A stretch of DNA of 64,000 nucleotides, from NCBI GenBank assembly GCA_019565575.1, contig CP067379.1:682001-746000 (forward strand), given 5' to 3'. Shown piece after piece: positions 20,073-30,505 of this stretch; positions within the stretch are counted from its first letter, which is position 1; each line of letters starts with the position of its first letter. Made by a program: the position numbers and the translations under genes. Source of the DNA: Flavobacterium covae (GTDB lineage: Bacteria > Bacteroidota > Bacteroidia > Flavobacteriales > Flavobacteriaceae). Below the pieces are notes generated by a model. The model did no database searches, was not told where the DNA came from, and worked only from the letters and a program-made list of their open reading frames with translations.

Positions 20073-21224
20073 TTATTTCAAACTGTAACCTATTTTTTTT
20101 ATCTTTTTAAAATTGACAATCTCAAATTTTCTTACCCAACTAAGTTTTTTTATATCAGTTAGCCAAGTATTAAAAACCTTTTCTTCTTGTGTATGCCCTT
20201 TAATAAAAAAAAGTATTAGGAGTCATTAAGATTTTTTTATTTATTTTAATTTCTTTATCTACAGGAGCATAATTTAGCTCATTTAATTTCATATCATTTG
20301 GCACTATTTTCAATAAGTCAAACACGTAATGTGATATAAAAATATTTGAAGTTATTCCTGATTCATTTACAATCATCATTTGTTGTTCTCTCCTTTTTTC
20401 TAATTTTTTAATTTGTTTATAGGATTGATTTGAATAGATGACTTCTAAATTAAGTTCGCTTATCTTTTTATTAAAATATTGTATAGAGGTATAACTTAAG
20501 AGGAGTAAGGTAAAAAAAGAGACTAGCATAATAACAGCTAGTTTATTAAAAGCTTTTTGATAAATTACTTCTTCTAAATTAATTTTATTTTCGGTTTTAG
20601 TAATTTCTTCAGGTTGTAAGAAAAAATGTATAGCGCTTGCGTATAGAGGTAAATGACTGCTTAAAAGAGTATCTTCTCCGACTTGAATGGAAGTAGTTTT
20701 ATTGTTTTTAAGAAAACTTTCAAGTTTATCTTCTTCAAAAATTAATTCTAGTTCACCAGCTTTTATGGTGTTTATGTGTATATAATCTTTTAGAAAGGCT
20801 ACAGGAAAAGCTCCTATATATACATCTAGTACCTGAAAATGATTTGCTTGAAAAAATTGTATGTTTTCTTCTACCAAAATACTTCTAGAAAAACTCATAA
20901 AACGGATTTCTTCATTTTGAAAAGTAGTGTGGTAGATACTATCAAAATTAATTGTTTTTAGCCAATTTATATCTATTTCATTATTGTTATCTACTTTTTT
21001 GTTTAATATCCCTTTACCATCAATTGATAGAACAACAGGAATTTTCACATCAGTTGCTTTACAAAGTTTTTCAAAACTATCAAAAGTTCTAGAATTTAAT
21101 ATATTAAGCTTATTTCTTTTTTTGAAGACCGTCAATACATGAAATACGTCAGCATGTTCTTTTTAACAATGCCAATGATATTTATTTTATTAATTTTTAT
21201 TGTTTGGGTAAGGTATTGTAGCAT
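20073..21224 (-). CDS. GspL/PilM-PilN-like protein (frameshifted twice)
   Basis: About 383 residues after repair. Start ATG 21224 overlaps the secretin stop as TAATG and gives MLQYLTQTIKINKINIIGIV; a base is missing in the T5 run near 21162, and an extra base sits in the A8 run at 20205-20212, after which the frame continues FIKGHTQEEKVFNTWL to a stop at 20073. N-terminal part (to about 225) looks like the actin-like cytoplasmic domain of GspL/PilM; a membrane helix follows (LAVIMLVSFFTLLLLSY), then a coiled coil and a small ferredoxin-like periplasmic domain with V.G.....V..W...I.KL like PilN. One polypeptide thus seems to cover PilM plus PilN, as in GspL. Confidence 0.72.
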
Positions 21225-23147
21225 TAATATACAACGGTTGGTTTAATGAATATATGAAGTTTTGAATCATTTTTTGATTTTTTCGGCTACTTGTAAACCA
21301 TTTCAAAACAGGGATTCTTGAAATCAAAGGGACACCTGTTCCTGAATTTTCTTTTTTAATTCATCTAGTCCTCCAAGTAGTATCATTTCTCCATTTTTAA
21401 CCCTTACTAATGATTCAAATTTTTGTGTAGCTTTCCCAGGAGGGGCATTTTCTCCTGCTCTACCTAAGAATGAACTTTTTTCAACTGCAATATTTAGAGT
21501 TACATTTTCATCTGTAGAAACAAAAGGTTTTATTGATACACTTAAGTTAGCATCTGTTGGTTTCCAAGTTCCTGATTGTAATATATTATTCCCTATATTA
21601 TTATTACTTAAAATCTGATTATTTTGTTCAAAATAATAACTAGTTTCTCCAATTGCAAGTTTGGCTTCATGACCGCTGATTGTTGCTATTTTAGGTGTTG
21701 ATTCTACTTTTAGTATTAAATTATTTTCTAGTAATTTTAAATTAGCGTAAAAACTTTCCGTTACTTTTCCTATTTTAAATAAGCCAAAACCATTAAAAGC
21801 ATTTATTAAACTATTTATTGAAGTACTATTTAATGACATATCGGCTGTAGGATATAAAGTTCCTGAAGTTCCTATAGGAGCTTGTCCTTTTGCTAAAAGT
21901 CCTGCTTTAAAACCGCTTTGAATATCATACCCTTTGTTATACTGAGCAATAATTACCTCTATTTGTACCATAGGTACAACTTTATCAATTTGTTTTAAAT
22001 AAAGACGAAGTTCGTCAATTGCTTTTTTGGACCCTGAAACAATCAAACTATTTAATTCTACAAATTCTTTAATTTCAAGTTTTTCAGCAAAAACTCTTGG
22101 TAAGGATTGTTGTACACTTTCGATCGAACGATTTTCTAATTGAATAATTTCAGTAGCTCTAAGTCCTTCAGTAGCATATTCTCCTATCAGATATAAATTA
22201 TCTTGTTTTTTAAAGGTGTATTTTCTGCCTTTAAATACATGTTCTAATAAATCATCAAATGTTATATGCTCCACAGAAAGACTAGTCTTTTCGTTTTCAG
22301 GTTTATTATACAAAAAATAATTAATATGTAATTTTTCAGCTGCTTCTGTCAGAAGATCATTTACATCTGCAAGATCTGCATTTATATTTAAAAAACCTGT
22401 TTTATCTAATAAAACATCATAGTATCCTGGTATTCCTCGGCTGGCTTTTGCCTGTTTATTTCTGACATTATTATTTATTCCATAAGCATTTCCGTTATTA
22501 TTAGGCTCTTTATTTTTTTCTAGAAAGAAAAAGCCATTTTCATCTTTTGAAACAACTAGATCGTTCGATTTAGACATCATTTGCATAACCTGTTCAAAAG
22601 GTCTGTTTAGAATGTAAGAAGATACTCTTAGTCCTTTTATATCTGGAGCTAAAACCACATTCTTTCCAGATTTATCTATGATTGCTTTTGCTACAGCAGG
22701 AAGAGAATCGTTTTCTAATTTCAAAGAAAGAAAATCATTTTCTTTATTATAAGTAACATCAATGTTTTTAGGTTGTTTTTTCTCGATAATTTTAATTTCT
22801 TTTCTCTTTTTGAAAACGATTATATTATTCAAAAAACCTACTTCTAAATCATATTTTTGTATTAAATGTAGAAAAACATCTTTAACTGTTACATCATAGA
22901 AATTATTAACTACCGTTTGATTTAGATCAGTATCTACATCAATATTAAGTTGATGTTCTTCTGCAATGGAAGCTATGAAATCATGTAAAGAAAGTCCTGA
23001 AACATTAATTTTCAAAACTTCATTTATTCCTTTTTTTTGTTTTGATAGTTCATCCAATTTATAACTTAATTGATTTAAGTCTTGTTGAGCGAAAACTGAA
23101 TGGGATAAAACAATACCTAAAAGGAAATAAATAATTTTTTTAAACAT
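21224..23147 (-). CDS. gspD: Secretin (GspD/PilQ type), frameshifted near the end
   Basis: About 641 residues. Signal peptide to AFAQ (residue 21); STN/N0-like domain at about 40-115; two further ring-building N domains (about 165-205 and 255-375); secretin core from about 390 with VPMVQIEVIIAQY, ESTPKIATISGHEAKLAIGE and GEMILLGGLDELKK. The listed frame ends at 21324, but adding one base near 21353 and one near 21280 restores ENSGTGVPLISRIPVLKWF, SSRKKSKNDSKLHIFIKPTVVY, the standard secretin end, with stop at 21224-21226. It forms the outer-membrane channel of the machine. One base separates it from gspE. Confidence 0.9.
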
Positions 23148-23148
23148 T

Positions 23149-24556
23149 TTATTGGGTAATTAAAATTGGGTAAATTTCATCTAACGAAGTTTTTCCTTTT
23201 GCCAAAAGGGCAAAGGCTTTATAAGCCAATGTTTGATGGTTATTATTATTTTCAAACACCTCCGTTATATGATTATGTTTTATTGCTGTAGCTAATTTAT
23301 TATCTATATTAATTACTTCATAAATAGCCGTTCTACCTTTATATCCTGTATGAAAACATTGATTGCAGCCTTGTGTTTTATAATGTTTTTCCAATGGATA
23401 TGGGAAATGAAAACTTACTGGAAAATCGTCTTTATCTACTTTTGTTTCTTGTTTGCAATTTTCACAAAGTTTTCTAACCAATCGTTGTGCCACCGATAGA
23501 TTTAAGGTTTCAGAAATTAAATAGGCTGGAACTCCCATATCAACTAAACGCGAAATGGTTCCGATTGCGGAGTTTGTATGAATAGTTGACAAAACAAGGT
23601 GTCCTGTAAGCGAAGCTCTAATGGCCATAAGTGCTGTTTCTGAATCTCGAATTTCTCCCAACATAATCACATCTGGATCTTGACGTAAAAACGATTTGAG
23701 AGCCGAAGCAAACGTAAGTCCAATATCTTCTTTCAGTTGAACTTGATTAATTCCTTTAAGGGTATATTCTATCGGATCTTCAACCGTAACAATGTTTCTT
23801 TTTGAATCATTTAATAATTTTAAAGTAGCGTACAACGTTGTGGTTTTTCCTGACCCAGTTGGACCACTTATCAAAATTATACCATTAGGTTTCTTTACAG
23901 CTTGAAGGTATTTTTGTAATTCATCTTCTTTAAAACCTAAAGCATTCAAGTCAATATTTGAAGCATCTTGCCCTAGCAAACGCATTACTATTTTTTTCAC
24001 CAAAAAGCGTTGGTAAAATTGATACTCTAATATCAAAAGATTCATTTGTAATACGTCCGTCTTGTGGTAACCTCTTTTCAGTAATATTAAGTTTAGCTTT
24101 GATTTTTATTTTATTGACCAATTCTAGATAATTTTCTTTTTCTATCTTATATCTTTCTATAAGTTGACCATCAATTCTTAACCGAATTCGAGCATTATCT
24201 TCATACACTTCAAAATGAATATCACTACTCTTTAATGCCTTTGCTTCTTCTAGTAGAGATTCTAAAAAATCATTTTTTTCAACATTAAAATTCTTTTTTT
24301 GAATATCAATACGTTCCTTCCGATAATAGATAGATAAGCCTTTATTTATTACATCTGTATCTACCTTAAAAAGAAGAATTTTTTTACCTGTTAAAAGTTC
24401 TAATTCCTCTTCAATACTTGAATTATGATTTATATTGTCAACATATAATTCAATACAATCAGTTTTTACTTGCTTCGGGATTACACGATAATGATTAGCT
24501 AATTCACTTGAAATAGCCAAAAGGTTTTCTGAATCAATAACGAATGTATCCTCCAT
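23149..24556 (-). CDS. gspE: Assembly ATPase GspE/PilB (frameshifted)
   Basis: About 468 residues once one T is removed from the T7 run at 23992-23998; the join reads LPTLFGEKIVMRLLGQD. N-terminal N1E-like domain, then SSDIHFEVYEDNARIRLRIDG and RLPQDGRI (N2E), Walker A GPTGSGKTTT, Asp box, Walker B DPDVIMLGEIRD, His box (TGHLVLSTIHTNSA) and a four-Cys zinc knuckle (LCENC ... CNQCFHTGYKGR) as in extension ATPases GspE/PilB. No second retraction ATPase (PilT) is present in the window. Two bases from the A24 peptidase gene. Confidence 0.93.
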
Positions 24557-24558
24557 AA

Positions 24559-25026
24559 TTAGAAAAGCAATAGTGAATAAGGCTTAAAAAATAATTTAAG
24601 ACATAATACGAATACTAGTAGCAAAGCGGAAAAACCCGCCAAGGGAATAGATTCTGTTTGTCTTTTTTTTAAAAATATAAAATAAAGAGTAATTGAAAAT
24701 AACATCGTACTTACAATAAATACTAAAAATTTTTGTAATTCAAAAAGAGGTGCTATAGATATAAAAAATAAGACATCTCCTAAACCAAAATAAGTATTTA
24801 AAGGATTTGAGTAATTTTTATTTTTAATTCTCATATAAAAAACCATCATTCCAAAAATAAGAAGAAAGAACACGCAATTAATGAGAGTACTTTTCATTCG
24901 TAAGTAAAAAGGAAATGGAGGTATAGAGAATCCTATAATTATAATTAACAAAGGCAAGGTAATATGTATTGCTCTATGTTTTAAATCTTGAAAAAAAGAA
25001 ATAACAAAGCTAAAATAAGTCCCCAA
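24559..25026 (-). CDS. Minimal A24 prepilin peptidase
   Basis: 155 residues, about five to six membrane helices. The two catalytic aspartates of A24 peptidases are visible: Asp14 in FFQDLKHRAIH (family D-x-[RK]-x-R-x-I) and Asp84 in the GLGDV motif (GxGD). The N-terminal methylase domain and its zinc-binding cysteines of PilD/GspO are absent, so length and form are like TadV/CpaA-type peptidases. Probably cleaves the four pseudopilins of this window but need not methylate them. Gene sits between gspG and gspE, 18 and 2 bases away. Confidence 0.82.
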   Translation of the reverse strand: MGTYFSFVISFFQDLKHRAIHITLPLLIIIIGFSIPPFPFYLRMKSTLINCVFFLLIFGMMVFYMRIKNKNYSNPLNTYFGLGDVLFFISIAPLFELQKFLVFIVSTMLFSITLYFIFLKKRQTESIPLAGFSALLLVFVLCLKLFFKPYSLLLF

Positions 25027-25044
25027 TATAAAAGTAAATTCACT

Positions 25045-25470
25045 TTATTCTTTAGTAACTTCGGTTAATAACTTAGTATTATTAATTTCCCACGTATTAA
25101 AACTTCCATCACCATCCATATCTGATACTGCAGTAGCTCTTGCTAAAAAACTTTCGTTGGATGATTCTATTATTTCAACTCTATACATGGCTTGTCCTCC
25201 TTCATCTACCGTTTTTTCTTGTTCAAATCCTAGTTCATCTAAATTTCCTGAAAACTTAGAATATCTATAAAAATAACTTTTTTCTAAACCATATACTTGA
25301 TTTAACATGGCTTGAGCTTCAATGGATTTTGCTTGACTTATTACCGAGGTTTGATTAGGTAACACCATTAATAATAATATACCAATAATACAAAGCACAA
25401 TGAGTATTTCCGTCAAAGAGTATGCTTTGACCATCAAGTGCTTATTGAAGGATAAAAACTTATTTTTCAT
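25045..25470 (-). CDS. Major pseudopilin GspG-like
   Basis: 141 residues. Prepilin signal MKNKFLSFNKHLMVKA, cleavage expected after Ala16, then YSLTEILIVLCIIGILLL with Glu at mature position 5. The C-terminal part holds VSDMDGDGSFNTWEIN, an Asp-rich loop like the calcium site of GspG. Gene is first in the minus-strand secretion operon (25470 to 18064), all gaps 18 bases or less or overlapping. The large positional distance from the minor pseudopilins at 10-12 kb is unusual. Confidence 0.83.
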   Translation of the reverse strand: MKNKFLSFNKHLMVKAYSLTEILIVLCIIGILLLMVLPNQTSVISQAKSIEAQAMLNQVYGLEKSYFYRYSKFSGNLDELGFEQEKTVDEGGQAMYRVEIIESSNESFLARATAVSDMDGDGSFNTWEINNTKLLTEVTKE

Positions 25471-25589
25471 AAATTTAAGTGAATTTTCGGGGCAAAAACA
25501 GGAATTGTATTTGAAAAAATGTGATCAAAATCTTTTTATCAGAAACAAACTCTAAAGTAAGCATCTAAAAAGAAACAACTTGGGATCTA

Positions 25590-25668
25590 TTTTATCACCT
25601 CGAAGAAAGGCAAAGTTACATTATCAATACTATGTAATTTTGTGCTTTAATCGAAATGAGAAGATTAC
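25590..25668. repeat. Degenerate partial copy of the dispersed repeat
   Basis: Similar in order to the middle of the copy at 27210 (GAAG..AGG, ATTATCAATACTATGTAATTT, TCGAAATGA) but much changed. Fills the gap upstream of gspG with no gene. Confidence 0.4.
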
Positions 25669-25703
25669 CTCTTTTTAAACCACTCTTTTTATTGAAATAA
25701 AAA

Positions 25704-27042
25704 TTATTTTTTATTTAATACTTCTTTTAGTTGTTTTTTAAGTTCTTGAATTTCTTTATTTTGTTGGATTAAATACAAAGTAAGTTCTTCTATTTTTTTC
25801 TTGTTGTACTTTAGCTATTTCACCCAATTCTAATCCTTTCTCTGTAATATCTTTAGCAGATGGCACATTAGGTAAATGATTATTTTGTTTTATAAAAGTA
25901 TCTACTTCATCTAAACTACGTAATTTATAATCTTTGGCAAAAACATAATCAGCCCAAGTATTGTATACTTTTACTTCTTCTGCTCTTATACGTCCCTTTA
26001 CAGAAAGTTTATAATCTTTATTACTATCAACTGGATCTACAAATTTATCAGTTCCGATACCAATATGTGTATCTACAAAGACATCACTATCAAATTTAGA
26101 GGAACCTGTTTTAACCCAAAAAGTATGCGCAATTGGCCAAGCTTGCGCACCTCCTAGTACTACGTGAGTATCTTTTTTAGGCATTTCTAAAAACACAAAA
26201 TCAGCACCATTATTAGAAACAGTAAAACAATCTTTTTGTGTTGCATCAGTAAATTTAAAATATCCATACCCTCCTTGTCTTGCTTCCACTATAAAACGAC
26301 TAGCATCAGACCTATCAGTTAAACTAAACCAAAAAGATGATTCGTTTGGATTTATATTTGATTTTGGGAAATCATAAAACAAAAAAGAACGTTCTCTAAC
26401 ATTATTAGTAAGACTTCCAGCACTTAATATCCTACATTTATTATTTCTGTCATTTACATCAACAAAAGTTTGCCCATCTGGCAAACCACCTGCAACATCT
26501 AATTTTGAATATAAAGCATTTGTTCCTATTCCTATATTTCCTGACTTAGAATCAATATTTAGAACAGAATTACCATTTGAAGTACTTATAAAATTTATTT
26601 TTTTACTATCCATATTTACGGTTCTATCTCCTTGAAGAGTACCATCACTACCATAAATATCCGAAGATGTACCTGCTGAACCAGACATTGGAGTTAATAT
26701 TACATTTCCTTGACTATCTACTGTTAAAGCTTTCCCATTAGGCTGTGATGTTGAACTTGTACTTTTTAATTGTGTCAATTTAAGTCCTGAAATTCCTTCT
26801 GTTTCACTATCTACTTCTAGTTTTACTGTTGAATTTGTTATTCCTAAAGTTACGTTATTTTTAATATCAGGGGTTGATTTTCCAATTAAGGCTTCCAGTC
26901 TTAATTTCTTCTTTTTAGAAGATACTTCTACATTCTTTGGTTTTTGTTGTAAAGTTTTACTAGCTCCATTATAAGTTTGTCCTTGTACATAGCTAAAACA
27001 CATCATGGTTACAAACGTACAAACATATCTGTTGTTTTTCAT
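25704..27042 (-). CDS. Secreted fiber-like protein with C-terminal coiled coil (frameshifted)
   Basis: About 445 residues after removing one T from the T7 run at 25793-25799; the corrected end is EKIEELTLYLIQQNKEIQEL then a Lys-rich coiled coil, stop at 25704. Signal peptide to about residue 21. Middle: repetitive beta stretches (GTLQGDRTVNMDSKKINF, NIGIGTNALYSKLDVAGG) and a stalk (HIGIGTDKF...LSVKGRIRAEEVKVY), then WADYVFAKDYKLRSLDEVDTF and HLPNVPSAKDI. This C-terminal block is widespread in Bacteroidota secreted proteins with tail-fiber-like trimeric stalks, and looks related to self-assembly domains. Function unknown. A good TTG-N18-TACTTTTG promoter precedes it. Confidence 0.75.
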
Positions 27043-27060
27043 TATTTATTTATTTTTCCA

Positions 27061-27089
27061 CAAAAGTATTACAATTATAAAAAGAACAA
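27061..27089 (-). promoter_or_regulatory. Promoter of the fiber-like gene
   Basis: On the coding strand TTG (27089-27087), 18 bases, TACTTTTG (27068-27061), 19 bases before ATG 27042. Full match to the flavobacterial consensus TTG-N17-23-TAnnTTTG. Confidence 0.7.
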
Positions 27090-27209
27090 TTTATTAAGGA
27101 ATGAATTACAGCAATAAATACACTCTATAGATTATAAAATGTTGTTTTAACACTATTTCATTTCTTTAAAAATTATCAAAAAGTAAATTTTTCTACCAAT
27201 TCTATTTAA

Positions 27210-27535
27210 TAGCATTTAAATTTAAAATATACTGAATTAAAAAGTAAAATTCTCGATATGTTTTTTTATTTTAAAGCAACTCGAACAAATGGTTGAGTAT
27301 ATAATTGAAATCATCGTTAGTTCGAGCGCGAAGCGCATCGAGAATCAACACTAATTTTTATTGCTTTTGTAGGATAGTGCCTAAATCAATATACAGTTTG
27401 TCACTACGAAGGAGGAGTCTCATAATCAATATTATGTAATTTATTCCTTTGGTCGAAATGAAAGATTGTAAACTTTTTGGACAGTCTCGAGGTTAAAAAA
27501 GTATTATTATGAGAAAATTTCAAGTTTAAAAGGTA
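27210..27535. repeat. Dispersed intergenic repeat, copy 2 (longest)
   Basis: About 326 bases. Left part contains CTCGATATG and, 60 bases on, GTTCGAGCGCGAAGCGCATCGAGAA, which pair as an inverted repeat; middle TTGCTTTTGTAGGATAGTG; right part AAGGAGGAGTCTCATAATCAA .. GGACAGTCTCGAGGTTAAAAAAG. Lies between the fiber-like gene and the TonB receptor. No coding frame. Confidence 0.8.
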
Positions 27536-27609
27536 TAATTATAAGTAGTCTTTATAAAATATTCTTTCAATTTCCTTTTTGTTGTATAAATAAGTTGTTT
27601 TTCAAATTA

Positions 27610-27694
27610 ATACAAACAAAAAAGCTCCCTTTTCATACATTGCTCTCAAATGTTTATAAGCATTGAGGGCAATGTACTTCAAGGATAGCTTTTA
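27610..27694 (-). terminator. Long hairpin terminator after the TonB receptor gene
   Basis: Arms centred on TACATTGCTCTCAA and TTGAGGGCAATGTA pair over about 15 bases, with weaker outer pairing AAAGCT / AGCTTT. On the minus strand the hairpin is followed by six T. 25 bases past the stop at 27719. Confidence 0.65.
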
Positions 27695-27718
27695 TATTTT
27701 TATAAAAAATAATAACTA

Positions 27719-30466
27719 TTAAAAGTTATAAGAAAAAGTAAAATTCCATGTTCTACCAAATCCAAAGAAAACTTGATTTGCATCGGCCAATCCTTTATAT
27801 AAGCGATTTGCACTAGCATAAGTGGTACCTATTGGAGCATTTGCTATTTGATCATCAGCAAAGATATTACTTCTGGATTCAGAAATATAAACTGTATTTA
27901 AAACATTGTTTAGATTAACTCTAAAATTAAAATAATCATTAGATTCTTTTACTCTATAGGTTTTGAATGAAAAACCTGCATCTAACAATCCATAACTAGG
28001 CAATTGTAATGTTCCTTTGTTAACGGCTTCTTTAAATTTAGTTGGATCTATACTAGCATATAGCTTGTCTACATATAAATAAGTAGCATCTACTTTTAAT
28101 CCTTTTACAATTTCATAAGTTACACCTGCACTAGCTGTAGTTTGAGCTACATCTCCTACTTTTAAATTATCTAAATATAATGTTTCAGGTTTTCCTCCAG
28201 AAATTTGGTTATTATTAGCATCAAAACGATCGCTTGTAACATTATTTTTATATCTCCAATCACCGATAGACCCCATTAAATTAATCGTGAAATTATCAGT
28301 TGGCTTTATATTTGCTTCTAGCTCAATACCTTTATGTACCTGTTGAATACCACTAAAGTTATAATAACCTCCTACGTTTGTAACGTCTGAATCAGATTGT
28401 CTTTGAAAACGATCTTTCCAACTTGTATAATAAACATTTAAATTAGCATTGAAAACAGAAGATTTAAAACCATACCCTCCTTCTAATCCTAGTATTTTCT
28501 CATTTATAAGATTTCCAGCAATTACTGAAAGATTGTTTGGGTAAACTGCATTAAAGAAAGGCTGTTTTGAATAATATCCGCTATTAACAAAAACATTCAT
28601 TTTTTCATTAATATTAAAATTCACTCCTCCTTTAACATTGCCTCCTATTAAATTTTTATAATTTGTTGAATACAAAGGATCTGATTCTTTATATGTAAAT
28701 GTATCTACACGTTTAAAACCTTGCTGTGATACTGCTCCTTGAAAAAATGCTGTAAATCTATCATTTGAATACTCTAACTGTGTGAATGCGCCATACCATC
28801 TAACATGACCATCATTATTATATTCAATTCTTTCTTGATTTTTTACATTACTCCACGGATTAAAAGAAGGTTTTGCTGAATATGTTTGAAATAAAATTCT
28901 ATTAGGATTATTTATATCTCTATTATCTTTAAAACCGTCTGCGCCTAATAAATCAACAACATTTCTAAAATGATAACCAATATAGGTTCTCGCATCTACA
29001 CCAAAATCTAAGGTTAAAGCCTTACTTAATTTAGTATTTAAGTTTATAATTGCACCGTACCAATCATGTGAATTTATGTTAGCTCTTCTTGTAAACCCTG
29101 TAGTTCTATCCGTTAAATACAAACCATTTGAAGTAGGTGCAATTTGTGCTCCTGTTATTGGCGTTACGGACTCTCCCCTAGAGGCAACATATTCCCCTCT
29201 GTTAAATGCTACAAAATCATTAAACGGCACCAATCCGCTTGCTGTTTTAAATGTTACAGGTGTCTTTCCTGTAAATCCTGTAAGTCCTCCACGTCCCCAT
29301 GAGCCATAAAAAACAGAAGATAATTTTACCTTATCATTAAATTTAAAATCATAGTTTAATGAAGCTACTGGTTTATGATAATAATTCGTAGCCCAAGAAT
29401 ACTCTTGACCATTTAAATATCCCCAATCTGAATTGTATTTTATATTAGGTTCTCCATTTGAACCATATTTGATATAATCAGCAATAGTATTTGCAAAACT
29501 TCTTTGGTTATGCCATTGTGGAGCTCCCGTAAATGTAAATTGTAAACTATTTTTTTCATTAATATCATATCCTAAACCTATAAAATAGTTTTGTCCAAAA
29601 TATTTAGTTCCATTAACATACCCATTTCCTTGTGTGCTACTTAATAAAACAGAAGCTGACAATCCATTTTCTAATTTACCTGTAGAATAAGATGCCAATG
29701 TTTTTATATGATCATTGTTAGCAATAGTAGCAGATAAAGTACCTCCTCTTTTAGCATCTGATGTTCGGGTAACAACATTAATAGTACCTCCTACAGAAGA
29801 GATTGCTAATTTTGAAGATCCCAAACCTCTTTGTACTTGCATGGCAGTAGTCACATCTGATAAACCAGCCCAATTACTCCAGAAAACAGAACCGTTTTCC
29901 ATATCGTTTACAGGCACACCGTTTATCATAACAGCAATATTTTTCTGATCAAACCCACGAATATTCACGCGAGAATCCCCATAACCACCACCTGATTTTG
30001 TTGCATACACAGATGGCGTAGTCGCTAATATTTCTGGAAATTCCTTTGTTCCTAATTTTTCTCTAATTTCAGCCGCTTTTATTGTAGAAACGGCTACAGG
30101 AGTCTTACGATCTTTTGCAACATCTACTACTGTAGACTTAATTACAACCTCTCCTAATACATTTCCTTTATCTTTTAATACTATAATACCTAAATCAGCT
30201 TTTCCATTGGAAACTGTAAAAGCTACTTTTTTAGTTTCGAAACCTAAATAAGTAATTAATAGATTTCCCTTTGTGTTTTTAGTTTCTATTAAAAACCCAC
30301 CATCAAAAGCTGATGATACGTTTTGTCTTGTGCCTTCAATGACTACATTTGCACCAGGTAGTGCACCCGTCTCATCTTGAATAGTTCCCATGATCTGATT
30401 TTGTGCGAAAAAGGGAGCACAAACAAACATCATGGTCACTAAAACCCAATTTTTCATGTTCTTCAT
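27719..30466 (-). CDS. TonB-dependent outer-membrane receptor, SusC-like
   Basis: About 915 residues from ATG 30466 (MKNMKNWVLV). The frame is open to a TTG at 30508, but that lies in the promoter. Signal peptide ending APFFAQ; carboxypeptidase-D-like regulatory domain (about residues 22-100: GTIQDETGALPGANVVIEG, LLITYLGFETKKV); plug domain (TPSVYATKSGGGYGDSRVNI, GVPVNDMENG, GGTINVVTRTS); 22-strand barrel ending YNF. No SusD lipoprotein gene beside it, which argues against a polysaccharide-utilisation locus; substrate (siderophore, sugar, peptide) is not clear. Single gene with promoter and terminator. Confidence 0.9.
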   Translation of the reverse strand: MKNMKNWVLVTMMFVCAPFFAQNQIMGTIQDETGALPGANVVIEGTRQNVSSAFDGGFLIETKNTKGNLLITYLGFETKKVAFTVSNGKADLGIIVLKDKGNVLGEVVIKSTVVDVAKDRKTPVAVSTIKAAEIREKLGTKEFPEILATTPSVYATKSGGGYGDSRVNIRGFDQKNIAVMINGVPVNDMENGSVFWSNWAGLSDVTTAMQVQRGLGSSKLAISSVGGTINVVTRTSDAKRGGTLSATIANNDHIKTLASYSTGKLENGLSASVLLSSTQGNGYVNGTKYFGQNYFIGLGYDINEKNSLQFTFTGAPQWHNQRSFANTIADYIKYGSNGEPNIKYNSDWGYLNGQEYSWATNYYHKPVASLNYDFKFNDKVKLSSVFYGSWGRGGLTGFTGKTPVTFKTASGLVPFNDFVAFNRGEYVASRGESVTPITGAQIAPTSNGLYLTDRTTGFTRRANINSHDWYGAIINLNTKLSKALTLDFGVDARTYIGYHFRNVVDLLGADGFKDNRDINNPNRILFQTYSAKPSFNPWSNVKNQERIEYNNDGHVRWYGAFTQLEYSNDRFTAFFQGAVSQQGFKRVDTFTYKESDPLYSTNYKNLIGGNVKGGVNFNINEKMNVFVNSGYYSKQPFFNAVYPNNLSVIAGNLINEKILGLEGGYGFKSSVFNANLNVYYTSWKDRFQRQSDSDVTNVGGYYNFSGIQQVHKGIELEANIKPTDNFTINLMGSIGDWRYKNNVTSDRFDANNNQISGGKPETLYLDNLKVGDVAQTTASAGVTYEIVKGLKVDATYLYVDKLYASIDPTKFKEAVNKGTLQLPSYGLLDAGFSFKTYRVKESNDYFNFRVNLNNVLNTVYISESRSNIFADDQIANAPIGTTYASANRLYKGLADANQVFFGFGRTWNFTFSYNF

Positions 30467-30505
30467 TTGTTGTGTTTTTAGATTTAAAAGTGATGCTACA
30501 AAATT

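Noticed and set aside
18064..25470. Retractable type IV pilus for twitching
   Set aside because: No PilT-like ATPase or PilY1-like tip adhesin; pseudopilin sizes and GspC/L-like parts fit a T2SS-type device better, though a DNA-uptake role is not excluded.
25704..27042. Phage tail fiber gene
   Set aside because: It has a Sec signal peptide and lies among chromosomal genes; the C-terminal block is common in Bacteroidota secreted proteins.
27719..30466. Polysaccharide-utilisation locus
   Set aside because: No SusD-like lipoprotein, glycoside hydrolase or hybrid sensor beside the TonB receptor.
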